Part shown: positions 8,401 to 14,632 of the stretch, piece by piece | Layout: each line of letters starts with the position of its first letter | How positions within the stretch are numbered: the first letter of the stretch is position 1 | NCBI GenBank assembly: GCA_018648945.1 | Contig: JABGQJ010000087.1 | Coordinates: forward strand, 1 to 17,238 | Source: Victivallales bacterium | GTDB lineage: Bacteria > Verrucomicrobiota > Lentisphaeria > Oligosphaerales > Lenti-02 | Direction: 5' to 3' | Length of the DNA stretch: 17,238 nucleotides | Position numbers and translations under genes: made by a program | Notes under the pieces: model-generated | What the model saw: only the letters and a program-made list of their open reading frames with translations | Told to the model about the DNA's origin: nothing | The model's database searches: none

Positions 8401-8524
8401 AACCGAGCTGGTCGAAACCAACCTGCTGGAATGGACCGAGGAATCCCGCACCCCTTGCACAACACCCGTGGAACTGATCCTCAAGCCCTTCGAGATCCGC
8501 ACCTACAAACTGGAACAGGCATGA
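5453..8524 (+). CDS. GH38 alpha-mannosidase (2C1/Ams1-like), cytoplasmic
   Basis: This 1023-residue protein has the length and domain order of GH38 alpha-mannosidases, zinc enzymes that release terminal alpha-mannose with retention. An N-terminal domain precedes the catalytic barrel, which carries HAHIDTGWLWP (zinc ligands His257 and Asp259), the nucleophile motif IPDVFGYS (Asp369), LHRGT (515-519) and NQFHDILPG (zinc ligand His570). The middle three-helix region and C-terminal beta-sandwich domains follow, ending in the typical PFEIRTYKL. It has no signal peptide, so it likely trims imported mannosides in the cytoplasm. The ATG at 5453 has AAGGGA 8 nt upstream; the in-frame extension to 5363 abuts the terminator and looks non-coding. 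It is the first gene of a three-gene operon, overlapping the next by ATGA. Confidence 0.95.
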   Translation: MRRELSELHENRTRNFIAKLKRCEVLRASVPFTAEVMVSDEPVAYADRLAAEYRTINPGEVWGSAWQSAWFRLSAQVPEEWAGRTVAAHLNVNGEGLIFDDSGCPLYSLTNQSVFDVHYGKDILRLFDCCQGGEQVELWLEAAANQLFGIDRQPNAERNAPTRHGTYTGRVNYLDLVVFDLEVWGLLLDFDVLFDLFHALPENAPRRNVVLHVLNQAIDAYADDPDNAAAARAVLQPLWDVPPNPGDMDVTAIGHAHIDTGWLWPVRETIRKSGRTFASQLWLIDRYPDYVFGASQPQHYAMVKEHYPDLYEKIKTAVADGRWECQGGMWVEADCNLISGESMVRQFVHGKNFFRDEFGVDVTNLWIPDVFGYSAAMPQIIQQAGCDFFLTQKISWSFHNEFPHNTFMWRGIDGTEVLTHFPPENTYNTNLMPNQMGQAQRRFKENGLISEFISLFGIGDGGGGPKEEYIERGLRCQALNGSPKLSFGRADDFFERLKSYADELETWHGELYLELHRGTLTTQARTKKGNRKLELKLRETEMLCALLPADQYPREQLDRIWKTLLINQFHDILPGSSIQKVYEVTEAEHAACIAECDALIQQATGQLLAAEDGALTLFNSLSAPYNGTVRLPADWAALAVTADGKPVPVQTEPGGPVALVEIPALGFLTLRKGSATATAAPGTDLVLENALVRYEFAEDATLIAAIDKETGISVLPEGEMGNLFSLYIDRPQNWDAWEVDVYYEGELVENQRPVAAQSITLGPARSALRFELAIGQSRITQTIALPPNAKRLDFETWIDWQECHKMLRVEFPTTVLASEATCDIQYGYVKRPTHRNTSWDMAKFEVACHRYIDLSDHDGGMALLNDCKYGHKVRDHVLDLNLLRAPTEPDPDADLGEHTFTYSLLPHTGSLIESDVQQQAAMLNQPPVVLPGLAGSAVLPISIASDGVSLKVLKRAEKGNEWVIRLVEIKGRRSPATLTVASATELVETNLLEWTEESRTPCTTPVELILKPFEIRTYKLEQA

Positions 8525-9858
8525 CATTCCGCCCCATTCCCATCGTTCTGACCCTATTGGCCGGCATCGCCCAAGGAGCGCCCCGCGTGAAGCAAAGCAT
8601 CGAGATCAGCAAGGTGTGGTCGGGCCATCCGGTGGGCTTCTCCCTGCTGACCACCAAGACCCGGCAGTTTGCCGCCTTCTACGACGACAAGCGGCAACTC
8701 ACCGTGGTTGGCCGCGACCTGGGGTCGGATACGTGGCAAGAGCGGAAGGTTCTCGACACCAGCGTGGGCTGGGACAGCCACAACTATGTCACCATGGCCG
8801 AGGACGCCGACGGCTACCTGCACCTCAGCGGCAACATGCACTGCGTCCCGCTCATCTACTACCGCACGGAAGAGCCCGGTGACGCGACCTCCTTCGTGCG
8901 CGTCAAGAGCATGGTCGGCAGCAACGAGAAGCGTTGCACCTACCCGCGGTTCATGAACGGCCCCGACGGCGTCTTCGTCTTCCACTACCGCGATGGGCAC
9001 AGCGGCAACGGCAACGAGATCTACAATATGTACGATCACGCCACCCGTACCTGGAAGCGGATGCTGGACCAGCCCCTCACCGACGGGCAGGGCAAGGTGA
9101 ATGCCTACGCCAATGGTCCCAAGCTCGGTCCCGACGGGCGCTACCATCTGCTCTGGATGTGGCGCGTGCACGGCGGCTGCGAGACCAACCACCACCTGTC
9201 CTACGCCCGCAGTGCCGACCTGAAGCACTGGGAGACCGTGGATGGCACGCCGCTGACACTGCCCATCACACCGGTCACCAAGGGCGTGATCGTCGATCCA
9301 ACTCCAGTCAAGCAGGGCATGATCAACATGGGTCACTGCATCGGCTTCGATGCTGAGAAGCGCGTCGTCCTGACTTACCACAAATACGATGCCAACGGCA
9401 AGAGCCAGGTCTACAACGCCCGCTTCGAAGACGGCAAGTGGGTCCTCCACCAGGCCACCGATTGGGACTATCGCTGGGAATTCAGCGGCGGCGGCTCTGT
9501 GCCCTGCGAAGTCCGAGGCGGGTCGATGACCGTGCAGGAGGACGGCAGCTTGCGCCAGACGCTCAGTCACAAGAAGCTCGGCGGTGGCCTCTTTGCCGTT
9601 GATCCCGTCACCCTCAAGACCGGCGAGAAGATCCCCACCAAATCCACGCGTCCGCGTGAAACCTATCGCAAGGAGCTGACGATTCCTGGCATCAGCGTCC
9701 GCTGGAGCGGCAGCAAAGGCACCACACCGGAGGGCGAACGCCACTACCTGCGCTGGGAAACCCTAGGCTCCAACCGCGACCGGGCCCGCCCCGGTCTGCC
9801 CCCGCCACCAAGCACCCTCCGGCTCTACGTCGTCACGGACGACGAGGCCACCAAATGA
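8521..9858 (+). CDS. Secreted BNR_4-family beta-propeller protein
   Basis: This 445-residue protein starts with a Sec-type signal peptide (MTFRPIPIVLTLLAGIAQGA, cleavage likely after AQG or nearby), so it is exported. The mature part fits the BNR_4 family (PF15892): SHNYVTMAEDADGYLHLSGNMH (87-107), with the conserved His-Asn and His pair, CTYPRF (139-144), and Asn-His-His at 223-225. The related propeller fold occurs in ulvan lyases (PL24/PL25), where conserved His and Tyr residues act, so a polysaccharide lyase or hydrolase role is possible. The substrate cannot be told from sequence. The start at 8521 is fixed by the ATGA overlap with the mannosidase gene and the signal peptide; its stop overlaps the next gene in the same way. 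Confidence 0.85.
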   Translation: MTFRPIPIVLTLLAGIAQGAPRVKQSIEISKVWSGHPVGFSLLTTKTRQFAAFYDDKRQLTVVGRDLGSDTWQERKVLDTSVGWDSHNYVTMAEDADGYLHLSGNMHCVPLIYYRTEEPGDATSFVRVKSMVGSNEKRCTYPRFMNGPDGVFVFHYRDGHSGNGNEIYNMYDHATRTWKRMLDQPLTDGQGKVNAYANGPKLGPDGRYHLLWMWRVHGGCETNHHLSYARSADLKHWETVDGTPLTLPITPVTKGVIVDPTPVKQGMINMGHCIGFDAEKRVVLTYHKYDANGKSQVYNARFEDGKWVLHQATDWDYRWEFSGGGSVPCEVRGGSMTVQEDGSLRQTLSHKKLGGGLFAVDPVTLKTGEKIPTKSTRPRETYRKELTIPGISVRWSGSKGTTPEGERHYLRWETLGSNRDRARPGLPPPPSTLRLYVVTDDEATK

Positions 9859-11381
9859 CCGCCAGGACCGCCGCCGCCCTGTCGCTCCTTGCCCTGGCGA
9901 GCGCCGCCGACCCCATCGTGGTCGACGGCGCGCTCTTCAAGATCGAGGCGTTCAGGGACGGCGCGCGGGGGTTCAACAACCGCAAGTATCTCTGGCAGGG
10001 CATTCCCGAGCGGTTCCAGGGCTGGCAATTCACCCGCACCTATGGGGGACGCCAGGCCTGCATCGAGTTCATTGCCCTGCGCAGTGAAGAGATCTTCATC
10101 GCCACCGCCACGCACCGTGCCAGCATCATTGGCAAGGACTGGCAGGCCACCGAACACACCTTCACCTACAGCACCGGCAATCCCACGCGGATGACCATCT
10201 ACACCCGGACCTGCGAGAAGGGCGAGAAGGTCGCCCTGCCGCAGGGCAACTGGAGCGGCGCGATTCTGCTGGCCCCCAAGCTCAAGATGGGCCGGACCTA
10301 CCCGATCCTCGGTGTCGCTCCGCCGGGCACCGTTATCAGTCGCAGTCCCGATCCCGCCCGGCAATACGTCGGCTCGCCCAGCATCACCATCCTGCCCAGT
10401 GGCGATTACGTCGCATCCCACGACTGGTTTGGCCCCAAGACCACCTTCGACACGACTGCTGTCTTCCGCAGTCGCGACCGGGGCGTCACCTGGCAGCGGG
10501 TGGCCGAACTGAAGGGCCAATTCTGGTCCACCCTATTCGTGCACAATAGGGCGCTCTACATCCTCGGCAACAGCAAGCGCTTTGGGGCGGTCGTCATCCG
10601 CCGTTCCGACGATGGCGGGGACACCTGGACCACGCCCACTGGCCCCGAGAACGGCATTCTGCTGCCGGAGCCCATCTACCACTGCGCCCCCGTGCCAGTC
10701 GTCGTCCACAACGGTCGGATCTGGCGGGCCATGGAGGACCAGCATGGGCGAGAGAAGGGCTGGGGGCGCTGGTTCCGCACCTTTGCCATGAGCGCCCCCA
10801 CAGATGCCGACCTGCTCAAGGCCGCCAGTTGGACTGCCACCAACCGCCTCGCCTCCGATCCGGCCTGGGATCCCGCCAAGATGTCCGGCTGGCTGGAGGG
10901 GAATGTGGTGGTCGATCCCCAAGGCAAGCTCGTCAACATCCTGCGCTACGAGACCCAACGCGGCGAGATCGCTGCCCTCTGCCGGATCAGCGCCGACGGC
11001 ACCACCCAGACCTTCGACCCCGAGACTGGCTTCATCAAGCTTCGCGGCGGCCGCTCGAAATTCACGATCCGCTACGACGCGAAGAGCAAGCGCTACTGGA
11101 GCTTGGTCAACAAGCAACGCAACCCCATCGCCGTCCGCAATGTGCTCGCTCTCGTATCCTCCGCCGATCTGCTGGAGTGGCGCACGGAGAGCATCCTGCT
11201 CATGCACCCCGACTCCGGCAATCACGCCTTCCAGTACGTGGACTGGGTCTTCGACGGTGACCACATCTTGGCCGCGAGCCGCACGGCCTGGGGCGATGCC
11301 CACAGCATGCACGATGCGAACTACCTCACCTTCCATCGCGTCCGCAACTTCCGCGACCCGGAAGAACGCCGCTGCGAGTAG
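9855..11381 (+). CDS. Secreted sialidase-like (BNR/Asp-box) propeller protein
   Basis: This 508-residue protein has a short signal peptide (MTARTAAALSLLALASAADP). Residues ~20-150 look like a separate beta-rich domain. From ~155 on there is a sialidase-type six-bladed propeller with two clear Asp boxes, S-x-D-x-G-x-T-W at 206-213 and 251-258. Asp boxes are structural and occur in sialidases and many other glycan-active propellers. I do not see the full set of three arginines and the Glu-Tyr pair with confidence, so true sialidase activity is unproven. It is the third gene of the mannosidase operon, overlapping the previous one by ATGA. Only 4 bp separate its stop from the stop of the convergent UroD-like gene, leaving no room for a terminator between them. 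Confidence 0.85.
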   Translation: MTARTAAALSLLALASAADPIVVDGALFKIEAFRDGARGFNNRKYLWQGIPERFQGWQFTRTYGGRQACIEFIALRSEEIFIATATHRASIIGKDWQATEHTFTYSTGNPTRMTIYTRTCEKGEKVALPQGNWSGAILLAPKLKMGRTYPILGVAPPGTVISRSPDPARQYVGSPSITILPSGDYVASHDWFGPKTTFDTTAVFRSRDRGVTWQRVAELKGQFWSTLFVHNRALYILGNSKRFGAVVIRRSDDGGDTWTTPTGPENGILLPEPIYHCAPVPVVVHNGRIWRAMEDQHGREKGWGRWFRTFAMSAPTDADLLKAASWTATNRLASDPAWDPAKMSGWLEGNVVVDPQGKLVNILRYETQRGEIAALCRISADGTTQTFDPETGFIKLRGGRSKFTIRYDAKSKRYWSLVNKQRNPIAVRNVLALVSSADLLEWRTESILLMHPDSGNHAFQYVDWVFDGDHILAASRTAWGDAHSMHDANYLTFHRVRNFRDPEERRCE

Positions 11382-11385
11382 GGGT

Positions 11386-12504
11386 TCAGTAGCACCCGTG
11401 GTCGGTGGCCGCTGCGCGAGCGGCCAACAGGTTCTCGGGAGGCGCGTGTCGTGGCACAGCGCACGCGCTGCCCAGGACGTACCGACCGCCAGGCTTGCCG
11501 TCAAGAACACACCGCCGGGCCTCGGCGTAGACCGCCTCTGGCGTGCCATGCAGGAGAGTCTGGCAACTGATCCCCCCCATGAGGGTCAGGGCGTCCCCGA
11601 TTCTCTCCTTCGTGCGCCGAACGCTCATGCCGCTGTCGGGATCGATGCCATCCATGGCGTCCACGCCAACGGCGGGGAGATCGTCGAGCAGGGGGTCGTA
11701 GTTGCCGCAGCAATGCTTGTAGCAGAATACGCCGTGCCGATGGAATTCCTGGGCCACGGCCGCGTAGGCGGGCGCGCAGAACCGCCGGTAGATGTCCGGC
11801 GAGATGACACTCGCGGAGGCGTAGGAATCCCCGATGTAGATACAGTCCACTCCGGACGCGATGAAGGCCTTCCCCTTCTCGATGGAGATTGCCACCGCCT
11901 TGTCGATGAGTGCACAGACCAGCTTGGGATCGTCGTAGAAGAGCAGCAGTGCCGCCTCGGCACTGCCCAGTTTCTCGACCATGAAGTTGATCGTCTGCGA
12001 CGAGGCCATGCCAATCGCGAAGAGGTCGTGGTCGTGCGCATCCTGCACGCAACGAGCCACGTCCTTCATGCATCCTCGTTCCAGGTACTCGGCGGCGCTG
12101 GGGACGCGGATGGCCTCGACATCAGCCAGCGACCTGACAACCGGCGCGGGCATCAGCGAGATCAACTTGCCCCCGCCCTCCACGTCGAAGTACCCCTCGG
12201 GTTCGCCGCTGTCGCGTGAACACTGCATCAGCTTGCCGTCGCGCCAGGCCACGACCTTCTCCGCATACCAGGACTCCTCGGGGCCCATGCAGAAACGCAC
12301 CGCATCCGCTGCATACCGAAGCGCGGCGCCCAACATGCACTCCTGCCCCAAGGCCGGATTGACGAGCGCTTCCTCGAACTCCTTGCCGCAGGCCAGGCAG
12401 GCGTGATCCATGTAGATTGTCGGCAGGAACGGCACCCGATCTGGCAGTTCCCCGCTCAGCACCGCCCGCATTCTCTCTCTGGATGTCACTGGTGTCGTCC
12501 CCAT
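11386..12504 (-). CDS. UroD-fold protein, probable zinc/corrinoid-type methyltransferase
   Basis: This 372-residue protein belongs to the uroporphyrinogen decarboxylase (URO-D, PF01208) superfamily. It opens with TSRERMRAVLSGELPDRVP, the usual start of non-haem members. It has His264-x-Cys266 in YKHCCGN and Cys348 in LGSACAVPR, which matches the H-x-C...C zinc site of MtaA/MtbA methylcobamide:CoM methyltransferases and is not expected in true haem-pathway HemE. A methyl-transfer role, perhaps demethylation of methylated compounds via a corrinoid protein, is therefore more likely than haem synthesis. No corrinoid protein gene is in the window. It has no signal peptide. It begins 16 nt after the sulfatase stop, so the two form an operon. 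Its ribosome site is weak, which suggests coupling to the upstream gene. Confidence 0.85.
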   Translation of the reverse strand: MGTTPVTSRERMRAVLSGELPDRVPFLPTIYMDHACLACGKEFEEALVNPALGQECMLGAALRYAADAVRFCMGPEESWYAEKVVAWRDGKLMQCSRDSGEPEGYFDVEGGGKLISLMPAPVVRSLADVEAIRVPSAAEYLERGCMKDVARCVQDAHDHDLFAIGMASSQTINFMVEKLGSAEAALLLFYDDPKLVCALIDKAVAISIEKGKAFIASGVDCIYIGDSYASASVISPDIYRRFCAPAYAAVAQEFHRHGVFCYKHCCGNYDPLLDDLPAVGVDAMDGIDPDSGMSVRRTKERIGDALTLMGGISCQTLLHGTPEAVYAEARRCVLDGKPGGRYVLGSACAVPRHAPPENLLAARAAATDHGCY

Positions 12505-12520
12505 TTGCTGCGCGACCCGC

Positions 12521-14050
12521 TCACCGACCTGTTCGCTTCGCCCGGATCAGGTCCAGAGGACGTCCCTGCAAGATGCCAGTCTGGCCTCTCTTGGTGGTCG
12601 GATTGCGGCCATTGGCGAAGCAGACGCGGTTGATCTCCTGCATACTCAGGAACGGATCGTCGTATCGTGCCAGCCACTCCTCGGTCAACCGCTGCATCTC
12701 CTCCTGCGCCACGCGATGGTCCGGGTCATCGTACAGGTTGTGCATCTGTAACGGATCGCTCTGCTTGTCGTAGAAGGCCCGGAACTTGAGCTTCTCGTTC
12801 GGGATCTTGGTCGTGCAGTAGGTGTACTGATGCGTGTACACGCCGCGCCAGTTGCCAGGCAGCAGGAAGAGGGGCACCGACGATACCGTGTTTTCCCGAC
12901 CGGCGAGGATGTCCGGTGCGAGATCCTGCCCTTGGCAGGTCTTCGGCACGCCCAACCCCATCATGCCCAGCAGCGTCGGCATGAGGTCCAGTGACCCCAG
13001 CAGCAAATCGCTCGTCCTTGCGGCGGGCAGCCGCTCTGGCCAGCGCAACAGGAAGGGCACCCGCACGGAGCCGTCCTCCGGGAATCCCTTGGGCCAGGGC
13101 CGGCCATTCGATCCCAGCAAATCCCCGTGATCCGCCGTGAAGACCACGATGGTATTCTCGTCCAACCCCTTTTCCCTCAGCTTCTCCATCAGCCAGCCGA
13201 AGGCCGCATCCACGCCGCTGATCATCGCCATATGCCCATGGTACGACCGCTTGTCGTGGACCTTGGAGTCGAAGTTGGGGCGTAGCTTGATCCGGTCCTC
13301 ATCGTACATGCCCATCAGCTCGGGGATCGTCTCGTAGCGCCAGATCTTCTTGTCCTTCGTTCGCCCATTGTCGTGCGGTGGATGCCAGGAGACGAACAGG
13401 GCAAAGGGGTCCTCCGCCGAGCAACCATCCAGGAAATCCAGCGCCTGCCGGGTCTGTCCGAACACCTCCCATTCTTCGAAGAACACCTTCTCCCCCGCCT
13501 CGTTCCAGTAGTAACAGTGCCCGGGCCGGTAGTCCACATGGCAGTTGTTGCTCAGGAACGTACCGTCGAACCCATATCGCAACGGCCCCGCCGGGATCGG
13601 TCGATTCCGGTTGCCGCCGTACAGATGCCATTTGCCCACGTAGCCCGTCCGGTAGCCCGCGTCGCGCAAGACCTCCCCGAAGTAGTTCCCATTCCCCGCC
13701 AGCATCTGGATATCGTTGGCCATCGCCCCGTGACAGAGCGGATGCTGCCCCGAGAGCAGCATCCCCCGGTACGGCGTGCACACCGGCGAATTCGAGATGC
13801 AGTGATTGAACCGAATCCCCTGGCCCGCGAACCGATCCAGATGAGGGGTGATGATCTGCTCGTTCCCGTAGCACCCCAGCATGTCCCACGCATGCTCGTC
13901 GCTGAACACAAACAGCAGATTCGGCCGCTTCCCCTTCGCCGTCGCCCCCTCGGCCCCCGCCACCGCCGTTCCCGCCGCCGCCAACGCTCCCCGCCCCACG
14001 AACTCCCGCCGCGTCAAGCCATTCGCTGGTGCGTTGCCATCACAAACCAT
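12521..14050 (-). CDS. Tat-exported type I sulfatase (formylglycine-dependent)
   Basis: This 509-residue protein is an S1-family sulfatase that hydrolyses sulfate esters. It starts with a twin-arginine signal, TRREFV at 13-18 followed by an Ala/Gly-rich hydrophobic stretch, so it is exported folded. Key motifs are SDEH at 50-53 (metal site), CTPYR at 91-95 (Cys91, matured to formylglycine), GKWH with Lys140 and His142, HPPH near 223-226 and TADHGD with Asp307 and His308. The maturase is not in the window. I choose the ATG at 14050, with GGGAG 10 nt upstream, over a GTG at 14101 that lacks a ribosome site and pushes the Tat motif inward. The substrate is probably a sulfated glycan, inferred from the glycosidase neighbours. 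It is co-transcribed with the UroD-like gene. Confidence 0.93.
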   Translation of the reverse strand: MVCDGNAPANGLTRREFVGRGALAAAGTAVAGAEGATAKGKRPNLLFVFSDEHAWDMLGCYGNEQIITPHLDRFAGQGIRFNHCISNSPVCTPYRGMLLSGQHPLCHGAMANDIQMLAGNGNYFGEVLRDAGYRTGYVGKWHLYGGNRNRPIPAGPLRYGFDGTFLSNNCHVDYRPGHCYYWNEAGEKVFFEEWEVFGQTRQALDFLDGCSAEDPFALFVSWHPPHDNGRTKDKKIWRYETIPELMGMYDEDRIKLRPNFDSKVHDKRSYHGHMAMISGVDAAFGWLMEKLREKGLDENTIVVFTADHGDLLGSNGRPWPKGFPEDGSVRVPFLLRWPERLPAARTSDLLLGSLDLMPTLLGMMGLGVPKTCQGQDLAPDILAGRENTVSSVPLFLLPGNWRGVYTHQYTYCTTKIPNEKLKFRAFYDKQSDPLQMHNLYDDPDHRVAQEEMQRLTEEWLARYDDPFLSMQEINRVCFANGRNPTTKRGQTGILQGRPLDLIRAKRTGR

Positions 14051-14199
14051 CGAGCAGATTCTCCCGTGTGGGCGCTGGTCAAGTACCAAGGACGAATGCA
14101 CAGTATCCTATCGGTCCCACTAGGATCCGGCAAGGAATGCTGGGAGATTCCCCCGTGCCCATTCATGGCACAGTGTGGCTCTCCCGACGTTTCCCACAC

Positions 14200-14455
14200 T
14201 TCGTCGCGCCGAGCGGCGTTCTGCCCCGACGGGGCAGCGTAACAGAGCCCAGGGTTGCGCCAGCAGGCGCTGCCCTGGGAGGACAATTCCCCTCCTCACC
14301 CCCACCGGGGGTTGCGTACCGCTCTGGGGTGGGGATTACGCGACCCCATTTGGGGTCGAGGGCGTGCGGCGGCGGCAATCCCCAGGTAGGCGCGAGGCGC
14401 CAACCTGGGGCTCTGTTACGCGACCCATTCGGGGTCGATCGCGGGCAACCGGCCC
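14200..14455. repeat. Hairpin-rich interspersed repeat block
   Basis: The block holds three copies of a module TTACGC plus a CCCC/GGGG palindrome: direct copies at 14336-14364 and 14416-14443, exactly 80 bp apart, and an inverted copy at 14222-14242. Long hairpins lie next to them: CCCAGGG (14248-14254) with CCCTGGG (14273-14279) enclosing GCGCC/GGCGC, and CCCCAGGT (14380-14387) with ACCTGGGG (14403-14410). GCGTAACAGAGCCC near the left end recurs as its complement near 14407-14421. From memory, similar blocks with CCCAGGG and GTAACAGAGCCC recur between genes in planctomycete and verrucomicrobial genomes. It encodes no transposase. Confidence 0.7.
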
Positions 14456-14500
14456 CGTAAATCTCCCGGCGGTCTCGGGAGAGTGGACGGGGTACTGACA

Positions 14501-14575
14501 CTTGTCACAACGCCGGTGAGGCTGTCGTTGAATGACAAGCTCCGCTCGGAGCTCAATCAGATCTGAGCGGGGATT
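14501..14575 (+). promoter_or_regulatory. Possible structured mRNA leader of the DUF1284-like gene
   Basis: CTTGTCACAACG (14501-14512) pairs with CGTTG plus TGACAAG (14526-14530 and 14533-14539), a 12-bp stem with an AA bulge and a 13-nt loop. Next, GCTCCG/CGGAGC (14539-14552) forms a small hairpin. CCGCTC (14542-14547) can instead pair with GAGCGG (14565-14570), so two alternative folds exist. The gene starts 58 nt after this. It matches no riboswitch class I know; an operator for a protein is also possible. Confidence 0.35.
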
Positions 14576-14632
14576 GCGTTATGGGGGATGGTGACGTAGG
14601 GTCTGGCACGTACTCTCGCCATGGAGAAACCG

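Larger units (their letters stand above)
14051..14632. other. Long divergent intergenic region with repeats and hairpins
   Basis: This 582-bp region separates the divergent sulfatase and DUF1284-like genes. The left part (14051-14200) should hold the sulfatase promoter, but I see no clear -35/-10 pair. The centre is a hairpin-rich repeat block (14200-14455). A further perfect hairpin follows, TCTCCCG at 14462-14468 with CGGGAGA at 14476-14482. The right part (14501-14575) folds into stem-loops upstream of the next gene. Open frames here are Gly/Arg/Pro-rich products of the repeat and are not counted as genes. Confidence 0.7.

Noticed and set aside
8554..9744. Minus-strand open frame opposite the BNR_4 gene
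   Set aside because: It is a shadow frame rich in His/Val/Ala with no motif; the plus-strand product has a signal peptide and family motifs.
8521..9858. Calling the BNR_4 protein an ulvan lyase
   Set aside because: Shared fold and a few His/Tyr positions are not enough, and the mannosidase context does not suit ulvan.
11386..12504. Calling the UroD-fold gene hemE
   Set aside because: The His-x-Cys...Cys zinc pattern and sulfatase context fit the methyltransferase branch, and no other haem gene is nearby.
14336..14443. Possible CRISPR array from two ~28-bp direct repeats
   Set aside because: Only two direct copies plus one inverted copy are present, they are internally palindromic with variable loops, the intervening DNA forms its own hairpin, and no cas gene is near.
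14029..14501. Several open frames through the hairpin-rich repeat block
   Set aside because: Their translations simply encode the repeat (Gly/Arg/Pro-rich); start sites lack ribosome sites and frames are open on both strands.
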